From contig JAKGHH010000001.1 of NCBI GenBank assembly GCA_022828595.1, positions 120,416,999-120,480,998 of the forward strand: a DNA stretch of 64,000 nucleotides, in the 5' to 3' direction. Positions 33,566 through 45,542 of the stretch are shown piece by piece. Positions within the stretch are counted from its first letter, which is position 1. Every line of letters begins with the position of its first letter. A program made the translations under genes and the position numbers. Below the pieces are notes generated by a model. That model ran no database searches. It worked only from the letters and a program-made list of their open reading frames with translations, and was not told where the DNA came from. The DNA comes from Nelumbo lutea (lineage: Eukaryota; Streptophyta; Magnoliopsida; Proteales; Nelumbonaceae).

Positions 33566-34663
33566 CAAGGTTTTAAATTGCTGAATGGGTTAAAAATCCG
33601 GTGGTTCCTTAAGCAAACAAAGAACTTCCTAATCATGGCTCACTTACTAATTATGCTAGGGGAGACAAGGGAAAATAGGTGAAGTGGTTTCATAGAATTA
33701 CCTAAATCTGATGCTCTAACCGAATTCTTCTCTTTTCATCATGTACTTATTCAAGTAATTTTTTAATAAAATATGTTTAGTACAAGGATTACAGTCCTTT
33801 CCTGCCCCTGAATCCCTCAATGGTAGGCCCAGTGTACAAGTCTGCTCTATTCACCTCACTCTTGCCACTTGCCAGCCCATCAGATCTTCTAATCCATCCA
33901 CGTGAGTGTTCTGATTGGAAGTTAGTGATCTAATCTCCTGTACGATATGTAAGCAACAAATCCTACCTCACTCTTTCCACTTTGGGCCTTTGGCCACTGG
34001 TTTCCGGGTAAGAGGTTCAAGTTCAACCATCTAGGTCAAGCAGGTCAAAATAGTTTAGGTTAATTTTAGGTTTTATTGCATCTTTTTTTATAAGTGTGTT
34101 TGTTGCATCTTGACCATTGAATTAGCATATTAGGTCAGGTTAGGAAGAGATATAAATTGGCTATATTTATAGAAGAGAGTGGAAGACGACGGAGATGCAG
34201 CGGCGACAGTGGTCCAGCATGGTTGCATCATCGTTGTTCATTTGCTGGTCGTCATTGTTGCAGAAGTTTCCTGTTCCTGGTAATAGTCATTTTTTTCAGC
34301 AGAAGGCAAGGGAAGATGATAAACACTGGCTGAGAAGGGTGGAAGGAGAGAGAAAGAAAAAAGAGAAGAAGGAGGAAGGGGGAGAGAGAGACTGAGAGAG
34401 ATGACACTGCCACTGGTTCGAATGCAATGGGAGGAAGAGGAAGATCAACAGTGTCTTCCATTCTCTTTTTTATTTTCTTTTATATTAAGCCAAAACCTGC
34501 AAACTGCTGCCCAGGTCAAATGGTTCAACCATCAAGGTCAGATACTTTTTACTTCTCAACATTTTTTAGAAAATAACAGTTCAGGGCAAAATGGAACCAG
34601 TGACTTGTCTGGTTTCCGGTCTGAATGGTTTGACTGTCGATCAATGATGGTTTTAAAACCTTG
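33566..34663. mobile_element. Candidate MULE-like non-autonomous element (1.1 kb)
   Basis: CAAGGTTTTAAA at 33566-33577 and TTTAAAACCTTG at 34652-34663 form perfect 12-bp terminal inverted repeats. The flanks ATTTCTATAG and ATTTAGAATAG could be decayed 10-11 bp target duplications. The interior has a GC-richer purine block (34180-34460) with a short ORF of no recognised family. Confidence 0.5.
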
Positions 34664-35113
34664 ATTTAGAATAGAGAAGATAAATGGAAATAGTAATCCC
34701 CAAAAAATAGATAAATGGAAATTTACAATACCATAGCAAAATATGTTTTATAGATTGTGACTGAATTTTTATTATAAATTAGATTGTTGCATGGTAAACG
34801 AGCTGGTAGACCAATGATTATATAAAAGAATGATCTGGTAATCCATCCATGTTTCTTATTCTTTCCTTTTTAGTTACTTTATAGTTGATCCATCCAAACC
34901 ACACACTTAAAAAAGTTAACAGTTAACCGCCAACTTCAGTGGATGGCTTTGTTTTAAAAACATTGATGCAAACGAGAGTTAATATACAAAATTAAACATC
35001 AGCATATGGGGAGAGAAAGGAAATGAAATCACAATTAACTCAATAGAGCAGCAGTCATAAGATAAAACAATAATCCAATTAAGTTACTAAAATTCTACCT
35101 GAAATGAATCCAT

Positions 35114-37309
35114 TCAAGCCCTTGGTGAATGCCCCGCATCAGATCCAAAGGCAGATGAACTTTCACTATCAGAATCTGTCCAATACAGTTTGAAATAAAT
35201 AAATGACTTAACTTTCAATAAGACAACCTAAAATTTGCTTTATTACTTGTAAAACCAAATATGTAGAGCATTTAACATTGGCATTTTTAGCTACCAACTA
35301 ACTGGAAATAATCCTACCACTTGATGAGGATCCAGAGTCACTACTAGAACTGCTTGAACTACTTGATCTACTAGCATTATCCCCTTGCTTTTCTGCTTGA
35401 ACAGGAGAGGCCGAGGAGATGATCTTTTCATCTGTTGGGAACACAATAGATTTGGAAGTGTAATTGAGAAAGATATCATGTGCCAACTTACAAAGAAAGA
35501 AAAACAAACAGAACCGGAACCCGTTTGCAAGTTTCCAAAACTTTACCTGCTTTAGTTTCTTTAGAGGGTTCCACCATAGCTGGGGCTGCATTCTGTAAAT
35601 AGTAAAATAAATCATGTATCAGCCAACAACTCCTTTTATTATGGAGAAGTGAATATTCAATCATGGGAAGAAATATGAAAGGAACAAACCACTTCTGCTG
35701 CATTCTGCTCAGCTTCTTGCCCTGCCTGCATGGCAAGCTCAGCAGCAATCTCAGCCTTCCGTTTATTCTTGCTCAAACTCTTTTTGTAGTTGGTCACAAA
35801 CCTATCAAGTTCCCATAGAGTCTCTGCATCAACGCTATCAATGTCCACTTCAATCTCATCGTCATGCTGGCAGAGCGATGAATTCCTCTTCTTAATAATC
35901 TGAACTATATTGTCCAACTTTTCTGAAGGCAAACTCTGAAGATTGGTGCTGAGTCGCTGCTTCTCCTCATATGTCATGTCCCTTTTAAAGGGATCCTTTG
36001 CCTTTGGCTTCTTCGGTGCAGGAGTTCTACCAGTTGGGGTGAAGGCAGCCGGCTTCATCTTGGGATCAATGGGGTGTGTAGTAGATTCTGATCTATCCAG
36101 TGTTCGCCTCATATCTGTAAGTGGTGGAGGGAGGGAAGGAGGAACCTTCCTTGAAGTAGGGGTAGGTATACCCATATCATGGTCCATCTCATACCTCGAA
36201 TCAAGATTATGTTCGGCCTGTAAAACCGCCCATTTCTCTTCAAATATCTTGGCCAACTGTTCCGCCATAATGTGAACATCTTGCCCTTTCGGGTTATAAG
36301 TCATGGCATTACGGAAGGTAAGTCTAACATCTTCTGCGAATTCCCTAGGAGATTTGTACCAATTCTTGTTCAGCCTTGACTTCACGGTTCCCAGGTCCAT
36401 TGGATGCTTAATAATGCTGTAATAGTCATGCAGTCCAAGCCCCTTCACGTCCACAGGGGTATTAAATACCCAACCATGTTTGTGCTTCATCAATTTCGCA
36501 AGCAGATTGCTGCAACTCTTGAATGCCTGAGCCGTATGCTTGTCCATCGCAAAGCCATATTCTCCATCTCCTACTACACCATGTTTCTTACTGCTATTAG
36601 ATTTCGACTTCTTGTTGCTGTCAGGAGGGGGGAACTTTTCTTTTCCAAGAACAAAGTCCGAATTGCGGTAGTACTGGTTAGCCTTAGGCGTCCTCTTCTC
36701 TTTCTCAACAACGTCGCTTACCCCTTGGCTGTTCTCAACCACCGAGATACTGAGCTGATGCAACGGCCTGGACTCGTGAGGCCCCACAGAAGCCACCTCA
36801 GAGTGTACTCTCTTTGCACCGCCGTTATCTATGGCATCGTTGGCCGACAGCTGCGACTGACTATAACCCCCACCAGAGAACCCAGTAAGCTGCAGCTCCT
36901 TTGCCTCAAGCTTCTTCACTAGGCTCCTAACCTGATCAAGCTCATTCACGAGCTTCCGCCGGAGCTCACGCATCTCCTGCTTTGATCTCGACGATAGATT
37001 TATGGTTATCCGGTTCTCCAACCTGGGAAAAGCCGGCCTAACCGAGCCGTTCCCGGCCGGAGGGTCACGGCTGTTCGGAACGGCGACTTGCCGCCGGTTG
37101 AGACTGGAGGAATCATCCGACGCCGCATCAAAACGAGTCAAAAGCTGCTGCTGGGACGAGTTTCCATCTTCAGGTGCTAGCGTTTGAGACGAGAGTTGTT
37201 GAGGAACATTTTTGGAGCCCTTGTTGTGCGCTTTTCTGGTGTAGACCTTGCTCTCTGCCCATCTGTGCTTCTCTCGTGAACCATCACCACCTTCCCCGAC
37301 CAAAGCCAT
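35114..37309 (-). CDS. GTE: BET-family bromodomain protein, GTE type (613 aa, four exons)
   Basis: Nuclear chromatin reader that binds acetyl-lysine on histone tails and promotes transcription. Exons 35690-37309 (1620 nt), 35547-35592 (46 nt), 35318-35431 and 35114-35175 total 1842 nt, giving 613 aa; all junctions are GT-AG and in phase. N-terminus: basic SREKHRWAESKVYTRKAHNK. A coiled segment lies at about 100-140 (SKQEMRELRRKLVNELDQVR). The bromodomain spans about 262-362, with WVFNTPVD, LGLHDYYSIIKHPMDLGTVK and the acetyl-lysine-binding Asn339 in YNP. The NET domain is at about 440-512 (MTYEEKQRLSTNLQSLP, EIEVDIDSVDAETLWELDRF). The tail is KNKRKAE followed by an acidic, very Ser-rich C-terminus ending FGSDAGHSPRA. 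Domain order matches plant GTE4/GTE7-type proteins; the exact ortholog is not assigned. Looks intact. Confidence 0.95.
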
Positions 37310-37680
37310 ACATGTAAATCAAAAAACACCAAGTCCGATCTGATAAAAAACAAAACCCTAATTTGTTTTCACGACGACGAAGGTTGTTTCAGACTAGGGC
37401 TTTACAGTCCGAAACCCTAGAGAGCGCATGCGGAGGATTTGACCGCCGAGGCGATAGATCGTGAATGGCGAAAAACCTAGTTTCGCAAGGAATTAGGGTT
37501 TTCGCAGAGAACCCCAGAAATGGGAGGGAAAGCACAGAGGGGTTTGGAAGAAAGCTAGGGTTTCTTACCGTACTTTCGTAATGGGATCTCGATCTCCGAT
37601 TCTCTCTCTTCGGGGGCGCGCGCGCTCTCTCTCTCTCTATCTCCATACACTTATCCTACCGCTACAGATGTACGGTGGAC
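37310..37680 (-). promoter_or_regulatory. 5'-UTR of the GTE gene with probable intron and uORF
   Basis: A strong donor (ACG then GTAAGAAA, 37561-37568) and an acceptor (TTTTTTATCAG before ATCGGACTT, 37340) define a likely 229-bp 5'-UTR intron. An upstream ATG at 37646 would give a short uORF: 26 codons before the donor, then a stop six codons into the next exon. A CGCG plus (CT)n stretch (GA repeat on the coding strand) at 37616-37640 lies in the leader or core promoter. Transcript support is lacking. Confidence 0.45.
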
Positions 37681-37720
37681 TAATTTCGAGGGAGTGTTTC
37701 GTAACCAAAGTCGAGAGTAC

Positions 37721-37770
37721 AATCGTAGCGCTAGAGTATTCAAAAAAAAAAAAATCGTAGCGCTAGAGTA
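37721..37770. repeat. 18-bp direct repeat flanking a poly(A)-only insert
   Basis: AATCGTAGCGCTAGAGTA is repeated at 37721-37738 and 37753-37770, separated by TTC plus A residues. This is the footprint expected of a retroposition event that inserted little more than a poly(A) tail. Confidence 0.75.
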
Positions 37771-37949
37771 ATGGATGTGGACCTAAACTGACTTGCCTCT
37801 TTATAAATGCATTTCCGGCCCAATTCTTTTAAGACCACTAAATACATCTTTCTATTAGGCTTCTTTCAAGGCCCACTTCAAACTCAATTAGGTCTGACAA
37901 GGAGTCTCATGTTTGTCCAAACTTCAATGGAAATTTTTTTTGGTTTGAT

Positions 37950-38125
37950 TATAATATGGAAAAGATATAATATCTGAAAAACTTCTGACCAGTTAACTGG
38001 AATCATAAAGGTGATAGCAATCGTGTTATTTATCAAAATTCATAAGTGGGTTTCGATTGATCAAAACTCTTCTCATATCATATTTTTTCTGCATCATAGA
38101 TTTTCCCTCTTTTGTATACATGATG
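37950..38125. mobile_element. MITE of the GATATGGAAAAGATAT family, copy 1
   Basis: Starts ATATGGAAAAGATATAATATC and ends CATATCATATTTTTTCTGCATC. It is collinear with 41494-41650, including TGTTATTTATCAAAATTCAT and GATCAAAACTCTTC. Confidence 0.65.
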
Positions 38126-38703
38126 TTACATATCTTATAAAGTATATATTGATCTACATCTCCAAGATGGCTTGCATCTTGTTAAGAATGGCTGATCCAC
38201 ACATTCTCGTGCCTTGGCTAAAAGCCTAAACTACAATTTTGTGGAGTCCAAATTTAAATTTGCCACCAAGAAAACCCTACTCACACCCTTCCACTTAATT
38301 CATGTATCCATTTTTTATTCGTTGTTTGATCTATATCCATTCTCTTGTATGAACTAAGGTACTCTATAGGATGTAACCGGGGGGGTGCATATTTTTGAAG
38401 GTTTTCTAGTTTTTATTTTTCCAAAAGTATCATAACAAAAAAACTTATTTTTATTAATAATATATAACATATTGATTTTTTTTTGTTGAATATATTGATA
38501 GTATTCGATATTTGAATTAAATATGATGGAAATGATTCAATTTGAATTTGGATAAAAAAGCAAATCAATTTTCAATCTCAATCCATTTGCAACCCCAGTA
38601 TATAATAGATAGGAAGGCGAGGTCAACAATTTGGATGCCTAATACAGTAAACCGAATAAATCATCCTTAATTCTGAATTCTTGAGTCTAGTTTTGCTCAT
38701 CCA

Positions 38704-38792
38704 TAGGCTCAGTTTGGAAGGAGTACAAATACATACAAAATACAAGGTTTTGCATTCTACAAATTTGCATTTGTAGTCCTTCCAAATGGAGC
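38704..38792. mobile_element. Miniature MITE of about 85 bp
   Basis: GGCTCAGTTTGGAAGGA and TCCTTCCAAATGGAGCC form near-perfect terminal inverted repeats around a TTTGCATTC/AAATTTGCATTTG core. Confidence 0.6.
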
Positions 38793-39479
38793 CATAACAA
38801 AAAAACACTATTTGAATATGTATTAAACTTTGATGTTTTATGACCTTTTGCTATCTTGCTCATTGGTGCTATTCTTTTCAATTCTTTATTTGATTGGTAC
38901 TCTAGTCTTTCACTTCAATGTTACAAATCAATGTTCTAAGAACCAACCTTAGAAGAGGTTTTTCAAAAAAAAAAAAAAAAAAAAAAAACTTATTAGAGTT
39001 GGTTTGGGTGGTTCAATTGGGTTGTTTGTTGGGTACAATGATGAACCATAAAAAAACTTGAGAGTTTAGATCACAGGTTGCTATTTCACTTCTCCCGGTC
39101 AAGTAATAGTGGGAAATACTCCCAACTAATTCTCAATTATGTAGACCCACTTTTGTACTTGTGAAATATTTTTAAATTATTAATTTACTAAAGATACATC
39201 TATACTATATAATGTGGATATTTGCCTTGAATTCTATGCAGGTCATAAAAATTAAATCCAATACCATATATCATATATGGTTAATACTTATATACATGCA
39301 TAGCACTCGCTCTTACATTAATTTTATCTTAAAACATATTTGGGGATTTTTGTGGGCAGGGTTGATAAGGAATTTGGTTAGAGTTCAATATGCTACATTA
39401 GATTTTTTATAACACTTCATATTCTCACAATGAATCAATTTTCATCAAGCAGTGTTGTTAATTGCAAAAGGTCTTGGGA

Positions 39480-39840
39480 TGGAGTTAGGGGTGTTAATTG
39501 GACTGGATTTGGTCCAATCCGATCCAGTTCAATGTGAGTCCATTACAAATGGACTAGGTCCAATCCAATGAATATTTTGGACTATTTTGGACCGGTCCAA
39601 TTCAATGTTTGAATCGTCCAATATGTTCAAATTCATTTCAATTTAGATTGGTTTCATTCCAAAGCCAGTCCATTGACACCTATATTCTTATTTTATATCA
39701 ATTGACTAGATATTGACTTAATCCAATCGTATCCAATATAAATTTATTATGGACGAACCAGGTCCATCAAATATGCCCAAATTGATTTTGGACTGGATGG
39801 GGTCAAGTCCAAAAGCGGTCCATTGACGCCCTTAGGTGGA
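39480..39840. repeat. GGTCCAAT-rich repeat element, copy 1
   Basis: Begins GGGGTGTTAATTGGACTGG, is full of GGTCCAATCC/GGACCGGTCC words, and ends GTCCATTGACGCCCTTAG. A second copy in the opposite orientation lies at 47155-47445. Confidence 0.6.
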
Positions 39841-39889
39841 GTAAGCTGGTAGGTCAATCCTCCCTTAAGGGAAAGATGGCTAGTTAGCA

Positions 39890-40410
39890 AGGTTCAGAAT
39901 TCGGTATCATATCTTTTAGGTGGCAATACATCTATTTAAAAGTATTTTGAAGAAACTTTTTTTAATAATTAAAACATAAAAAAATGCCAAAACTCAAATT
40001 TTAGGAAAAAATTCTAAGGGCCCATTTGGTTTGTAGGAATAAGGGTTTGGAATTAGAATAAAATGGCTCATTTTGATTCCAACTGTTTTGTTGGGCAGAA
40101 TTACAATCCTACTCCCATTCCCGGTGGAATGACATTCCTCCATTTAAGGGAATGGTCATTCCCTCCCTCTCCCATGGGAATGAGATCCCATTCCATCTGA
40201 TTCCAATTTTGATTTGGTTTCCCATTTGAACCAAATAAGTTATAGAAATAAACCATTTTGATTCTAATTACAAGGGATTCCAATTTTGATTTTGACTATG
40301 AACGAAATGAACCCTAAAAATATCAAAAAGTGCAAGGGTCAAAGTCTCGATACACCCCTTTTGGTGTAGTGGGGTATATCAATATTTTGAATCTTGAATA
40401 ATGGAGCAAA
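39890..40410. mobile_element. Degenerate MITE split by a nested Tourist-like MITE
   Basis: AAGGTTCAGAATTCGGTATC at the left and GGTATATCAATATTTTGAATCTTG at the right are inverted relatives. Between them lies the insert at 40018-40314. A similar unit without the insert is seen at about 58500-58670. Confidence 0.5.
40018..40314. mobile_element. Tourist-like MITE, GGGCCCATTTGGTT family
   Basis: 297 bp, with TAA at 40015-40017 and 40315-40317. Ends are GGGCCCATTTGGTTTG and ACGAAATGAACCC. Internal ATGGGAATGAGATCCCATTCC-type repeats match 62023-62266. Confidence 0.85.
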
Positions 40411-41493
40411 TATAGACATTTAGGCTGATTTGTAGCTCTGCAATATTTTAAAATTATGAGCCCTAGACTAGGGCCGAATCTATACTATATATAAAAGTGT
40501 GAATGGGTCTTACTTTTTGGAATTTTATTGGACAAAATTTACCCCTTAATCCTAAGATCTATTAAGGACAAATTTGTATTTTCATAAAGAATCTTTAAAT
40601 GATATTGTAATAGTAAAAGTCACACATGCCTGGTCATCTATCCCATTTAACTCCAAAAAAATGCTTTTCCACATACACATACACGATTACCAAAAAACTC
40701 CTCATATTCCAAAACATAAAGCAAATGAACAATTATGAATAGAAAATTTATGACCCATTCATATAAAATTCAAAAAAAAAAAAAACTTCATGACCACATG
40801 ATTCATATCTAACAGCTCATGTTTGGAACAAGTCCCACCATGACTGCAAATAGAAATAGATATTCACTATTCAATTCTTAATACATTATATGAAACGTTG
40901 TGCTTTATTGTATAAAAATAATTAAAAATCAAATGGCATTTGTATTAAAACTAGGAAAGCAAGATTGGAACCCATAAGGCCACCAACTCCGGCATCAATG
41001 GATGAAGGAAAAAACATTGATACAAAAGTCGGTCCCTTACCATCACTCCCCACTTAATCTAGGTCACCACCACCTTGAAGCAAAATCATTTACAACATCA
41101 ATTATCAGTGCAGGGGTTTCATTTTAGTCCTAAACTTAACATAATACATTCACATTATAATGTTAAGAGAACCAGACTAGGCATAGAACCAGAGAAGGAA
41201 GAGGTTCACGAGTCAGAGGTTCAACTAGGGTCGAATCGTGATGATGTGACATATACATATATACTATGGGTCATATAAGTATTGTATATAATATATTTTA
41301 TAATTTTTAATATACTTAAATATGGTGGATGGATGGTGAGATTTTTAATGTTTAGAACAAATGATTAGGACTCAAACCTTTTAATTTACGTTTTCTTTAA
41401 AATACGTGCATAATAATGTAATATGTACAATAGAGTCATTTATTAACATAATTAAAGAGGTGGATATGTGGTAATTAAGTAGGGTTCGCTATG

Positions 41494-41650
41494 ATATGGA
41501 AAAGATATGATATCTGAAAAACAACTGACTAATAAACCGGAATTATGAATGTTATAGCAAATAAGGTGTTATTTATCAAAATTCATGGGTGGATTTTGAT
41601 TGGTCAAAACTCTTTCCATACCATATCTTTTCTACATCCTAGATTTTCCC
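41494..41650. mobile_element. MITE of the GATATGGAAAAGATAT family, copy 2
   Basis: ATATGGAAAAGATATGATATC at the left and CCATATCTTTTCTACATCC at the right. Interior matches 37950-38125. A third fragment is near 45935-46000 (GATACCAGAAAAAATTG, ACTGGTATCAT). Confidence 0.7.
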
Positions 41651-41676
41651 AATTACGTAATATATGAAAATAAGAG

Positions 41677-42035
41677 GTCTTGGGTTCAAGTCTTGTTAAC
41701 TACACTTTAAAATTTCACTTATGTATGGACCTAGGCAGTTTTATGAAACTGGGACTGACTCACCAGTTTTTCTATTAAATCAATCGATCAACTGGTTATC
41801 ACCAGGTTTTGAACAAGTCCGGTTATTGGGGTGTGATTGACTCGGTCAGGGTCCTGTCTTGGGTTCAAATCGTGTTAACTACATTTTAAAATTTCACTTA
41901 TATAAGGATCCATGCAGTTTTATGAAATTGGGACTGGTTCATTGATTTTCGATTAAACCAACCGGTCAACTAGTTATCACTAGGTTTTGAGCAAGTCTAG
42001 TTATTGGGGTGTGATTGACCCGATTAGGGTCTTGG
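41677..42035. repeat. 179-bp tandem duplication
   Basis: Two head-to-tail copies (41677-41855, 41856-42035) share GTCTTGGGTTCAA, GTTAACTACA, TTTAAAATTTCACTTAT and TATTGGGGTGTGATTGA, with about one difference in eight bases. Confidence 0.85.
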
Positions 42036-42060
42036 ATTACACTTCAACCAGATGATCCAG

Positions 42061-42138
42061 TCTAGTTTTTTAAACACTGTATTGAGTAAACTATAGTGAT
42101 CTAGTTTTTTAAACACTGTATTGAGTAAACTATAGTGA
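42061..42138. repeat. 39-bp perfect tandem duplication
   Basis: TCTAGTTTTTTAAACACTGT plus the following 19 bases occurs twice without differences (42061-42099 and 42100-42138), so this copy is recent. Confidence 0.9.
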
Positions 42139-42375
42139 CACCATAAGGATCCTAATGTTCCAATTGAGCTTCCATGCCCAGTCCCTTTTCCACAAACACA
42201 TTAGAGTTGTGTTGGAGTTTTGGCATGAGAACTCTCATTCATCTTCATTTACAAAATACAAGCAATGAAAATATAGAGAGGGAATATTGCATTTTAGTGA
42301 AAAGGTACTTTAGGTACATTGAGTGATCTTGCCAAATGTTCTAGATGTGTCCAACGTATCAGTCAGCTCCACCTT

Positions 42376-45300
42376 TTTTTACTATAAAGGTTTATCACCA
42401 TGCCTTTGCAAAATGTTAGAATTATTGGGCCACTAATACTCAGTAGCATCCCCACCACCTTGACTATAGATGTGTCCTTAATGGGGGCCGTTGTACAAGA
42501 TTCTTTCATATATTGGCTTCCAAGTAAAAAGGAGAAACGGAATTCACTACCTTCAAAAAGCTTATGGGTCTTGGACATTTACAAAGAGCGAAATTGAAGA
42601 AATCCTTGTAAATCACTTTCAGGCCCTCTTATCTTCTTCGAATTCGAATCTTTCCGATTTCAATCTTCTTGACATTGCCCATTCTATTTCTGGTGAAGAC
42701 AACAACTTCTTGATGAAAACTCCTGATGAGATGGAAATTTCCCAAACATTGTTCAGTATGGGCCCATGGAATTCTCCTAGGCCCAATGGATTCCCTGCTG
42801 GTGTGCTCCAACATTGTTGGGACTTGTTGAAGGTTGAAATTATTTCTTGGGTGAAAAGCATTTTTAATAATCCTTCATCCATCAGTGAAGTAAGCGCTAC
42901 ATTTCTGTGTTTAATCTCAAAAAATGATACAATGGAAGGCCTTAATGATTTTAGGCCCATTGGACTGAGCAACATGTTGTACAAACTCATTGCAAAGATT
43001 GTTACAAACAGTAAAACCACTACTTTTGAAGCTCATCTCCCCTTTCTAACGTGCATTTGCATCGGGAAGGAACATTGTTGATAATACTATCATTGTTCAG
43101 GAGGTCCTCTATTCCATGAAATGCCAGAAAGATAGGTATGGATCTTTCATGCTGAAAATTGACTTATTAAAAGCATATGACCGCATTGAATGGAATTTTC
43201 TCATGAAGACTTTGAACTGCTTCGGATTCTCTGAGGCTTTTTGCAATCTCATTCTTTGTTGCTTTTCTTCCACGAGCTTCTCCATCCTTATTAATGATTG
43301 CCCAAGTAAGTCCTTTTCTCCTTCTTGGGGCCTTAGACAGGGTTGTCCACTTTCTCCATGTCTATTTATTTTCGGTACTGAAGTTCTCATGGTTTCAGAT
43401 TCGATAACTTTGGCATGAAGCTTACTCACTTGTTATTTGCTGATGGCCTAGAAATTTTTGAAAGGGTGTTGTTCATCTGATGCAAACCAAATCTTAGAGG
43501 TGCTTAACTCCTTTTGTAAATGGTAGGGCCAAGAATTAAATCTTCAGAAATCTTCTATTCACTTCAATGGTAACACTCATAGGAAAAGGAGATCCCTCGT
43601 TTGTTCTTTCAAAATTTGGTGTTTCCACAATGAAGGCAAACAACAAATATCTTGGGGGTCCCTTGCTTTTGGGAAGGGCTAAAGTTAAGGAGTGGAGATA
43701 CTTAGTTGATAGACTTAAGTCCAAATTGGCGGGATGGAAAAAGCACACTCTATTCCATGCTGGTAGGTCTGTTCTCATTAAGTTTTCTCTCCAAGCTATT
43801 CCTTTGTACATCATGCAGACTTACCTCCTTCCTAAGCAGACGTGCACTGAGCTTAATAACATTTGCTGTAATTTCTGGTTGTCTGAATCTAAATTGAATG
43901 GTTTGCATCTTAGAAAGTGGTCCTTGTTTTGTCAGCCTAAAGCTTATGGTGGGTTGGGTTTTCGTGACATGGAGGTGACTAATAGAGCCCATATCATTAA
44001 GCTGGGTTGGAGGTTACTCAAATTCCCTTCATCCCTATGGGTGAAGGCTCTTCGTGTAAAATACTTCAGAAATTCCAACTTCTGGAAGTCAAAACCAAAA
44101 CCGGGAGACTCATATATTTGGCAAGGTATCCTTGCTTGCAAATCTCACCTTCGCAAAGGCTATCGCTAGATTATTGGCATTGGGTGGAGTATTGATGCTA
44201 TATCAGACCCTTGGTTGTCACATGATGTGGATCTTTCTCTTTCAGCATCATAGAAATAACTCATTGAAAGTAGCAGAACTCATCAACCAACACTCAATGA
44301 CTTGGAACAATGGATTGGTGAATCAATTATTTTCACCTCAATCAGCTCAAGAAATTCTTTCATTAGATCTCCCACTACACAGTAATGTTATGGAGGACCA
44401 CCTTGTTTGGACCCTTACTCCTCATGGGCAATTCACCACCTCATCTTCCCATCGGCTCCTGTATTCGGAACTCTTTATTTCTTCAAAGGCGACTTCCTTG
44501 TTTGGGGATTGCGATTGGTCCATGGTTTGGAAACTCAAGTGGACTTGTCCCAAAATTATGATTTTTCTTTGGAGAGCTTTAAATGATGCTCTTCCCACAA
44601 AGAATAGACTCAATGTGTGGAAGTACAATCTTGAGTCTTGTTGCCCTCTTTGTATGAATGAGGAGGAATCTATTGACTATTTATTCCTCAAATACCCTAT
44701 TGCAAAATTGGTCTAGTTTGATCCAAAACTAGGTGTCCGAACTGAGCTCTTTCAGTATCTACCAGAATTGCTATGTTTTTGGATCTCCCCAGGGACTCCC
44801 TCTATTTCCTCCCCACATCTTCCTTACCTATTGGTCTTCTCCATCATTTGGTACCTTTGGCTGGCTCGAAATGCGATTAATTTTCGAGGGGAAAGTTTAG
44901 TCTCCTGATCTGATAATTGGTAAGGCCCGAGACTTTATTGCTTGATCTTTGGTTGGTGTTCTTCCTAATTATCAAGATCCGCCCATTGCTTTAGTTCTAC
45001 CTCCCCCTAGTAGATGGTGTAAGCCACCTACTGAACTGGTTAAGATTAACTTCGATGGTGCCACTTCTCTAGTTCGAGTAGATGCTGGTTGTATCATTAA
45101 GGATCAACATGGAACCTTGATCTATGCTCGAGTTGTACCTCTTTGTACGTGCTCTGCCTTCGAATCTGATACCTGTGTTGTACCTGAAAGTCTTTAGTTT
45201 GCATTATCTTGTGGTATTTCCATGGCAATTTTTGAAGGTGACTATGCTACTTTGATTAAATTCTTATTGGAAGATTCTAGTTATCCTCCATGGAGTGTAT

Positions 45301-45542
45301 TTACACTCTTTCACAACTGCAAGAATATTCTAAATCATCATCCTGATTTTTCAGTAGTGTTTTCGTCGAGATCAACAAACAAGGCGGCTCATTCCTTAGC
45401 TCATTTTGGATTGACTTGTAACTCTTCTTGTACTTGGTCATCTGTTCTAGTGTTCTTGAAGAAAATTGTAAAAGAAGAGTCTATTGAGATATCTAATGAA
45501 AGCTAGGCTATTGGGCCATTTCCTCAAAAAAAAAAAAAAAAA
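42376..45542 (+). mobile_element. 5'-truncated L1-like LINE, coding remnants of RT, zf-RVT and RNase H
   Basis: Homology starts near 42475 with a degraded WLxxGDxNTRFFH-like string. It then follows reverse transcriptase (FRPIGLSNMLYKLIAKI, FMLKIDLLKAYDRIEWNFL, LRQGCPLSPCLF, and LLFADGLEIF where FADD has become FADG). Next come the thumb region (KYLGGPLLLGR, KLAGWKKHTLFHAGRSVLIK), zf-RVT (CCPLCMNEEESIDYLFLKYP) and RNase H (LVKINFDGAT, STNKAAHSLAHFGLTCN). The endonuclease is missing. Stops and frameshifts at several points make it dead. The 3' end is a poly(A) of about 17 at 45525-45542. CCACCTT at 42369-42375 and 45543-45549 may be the target duplication. Confidence 0.9.

Noticed and set aside
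34195..34664. Two short plus-strand ORFs as a gene
   Set aside because: They lie inside a candidate non-autonomous element, have repetitive E/K/R composition and match no family I know.
36404..36922. 172-aa plus-strand frame
   Set aside because: Antisense shadow of the long first exon of the bromodomain gene.
37389..37646. 85-aa minus-strand protein upstream of the GTE gene
   Set aside because: Overlaps a probable 5'-UTR intron with strong splice sites; composition is basic and low complexity. Better treated as a uORF plus intron.
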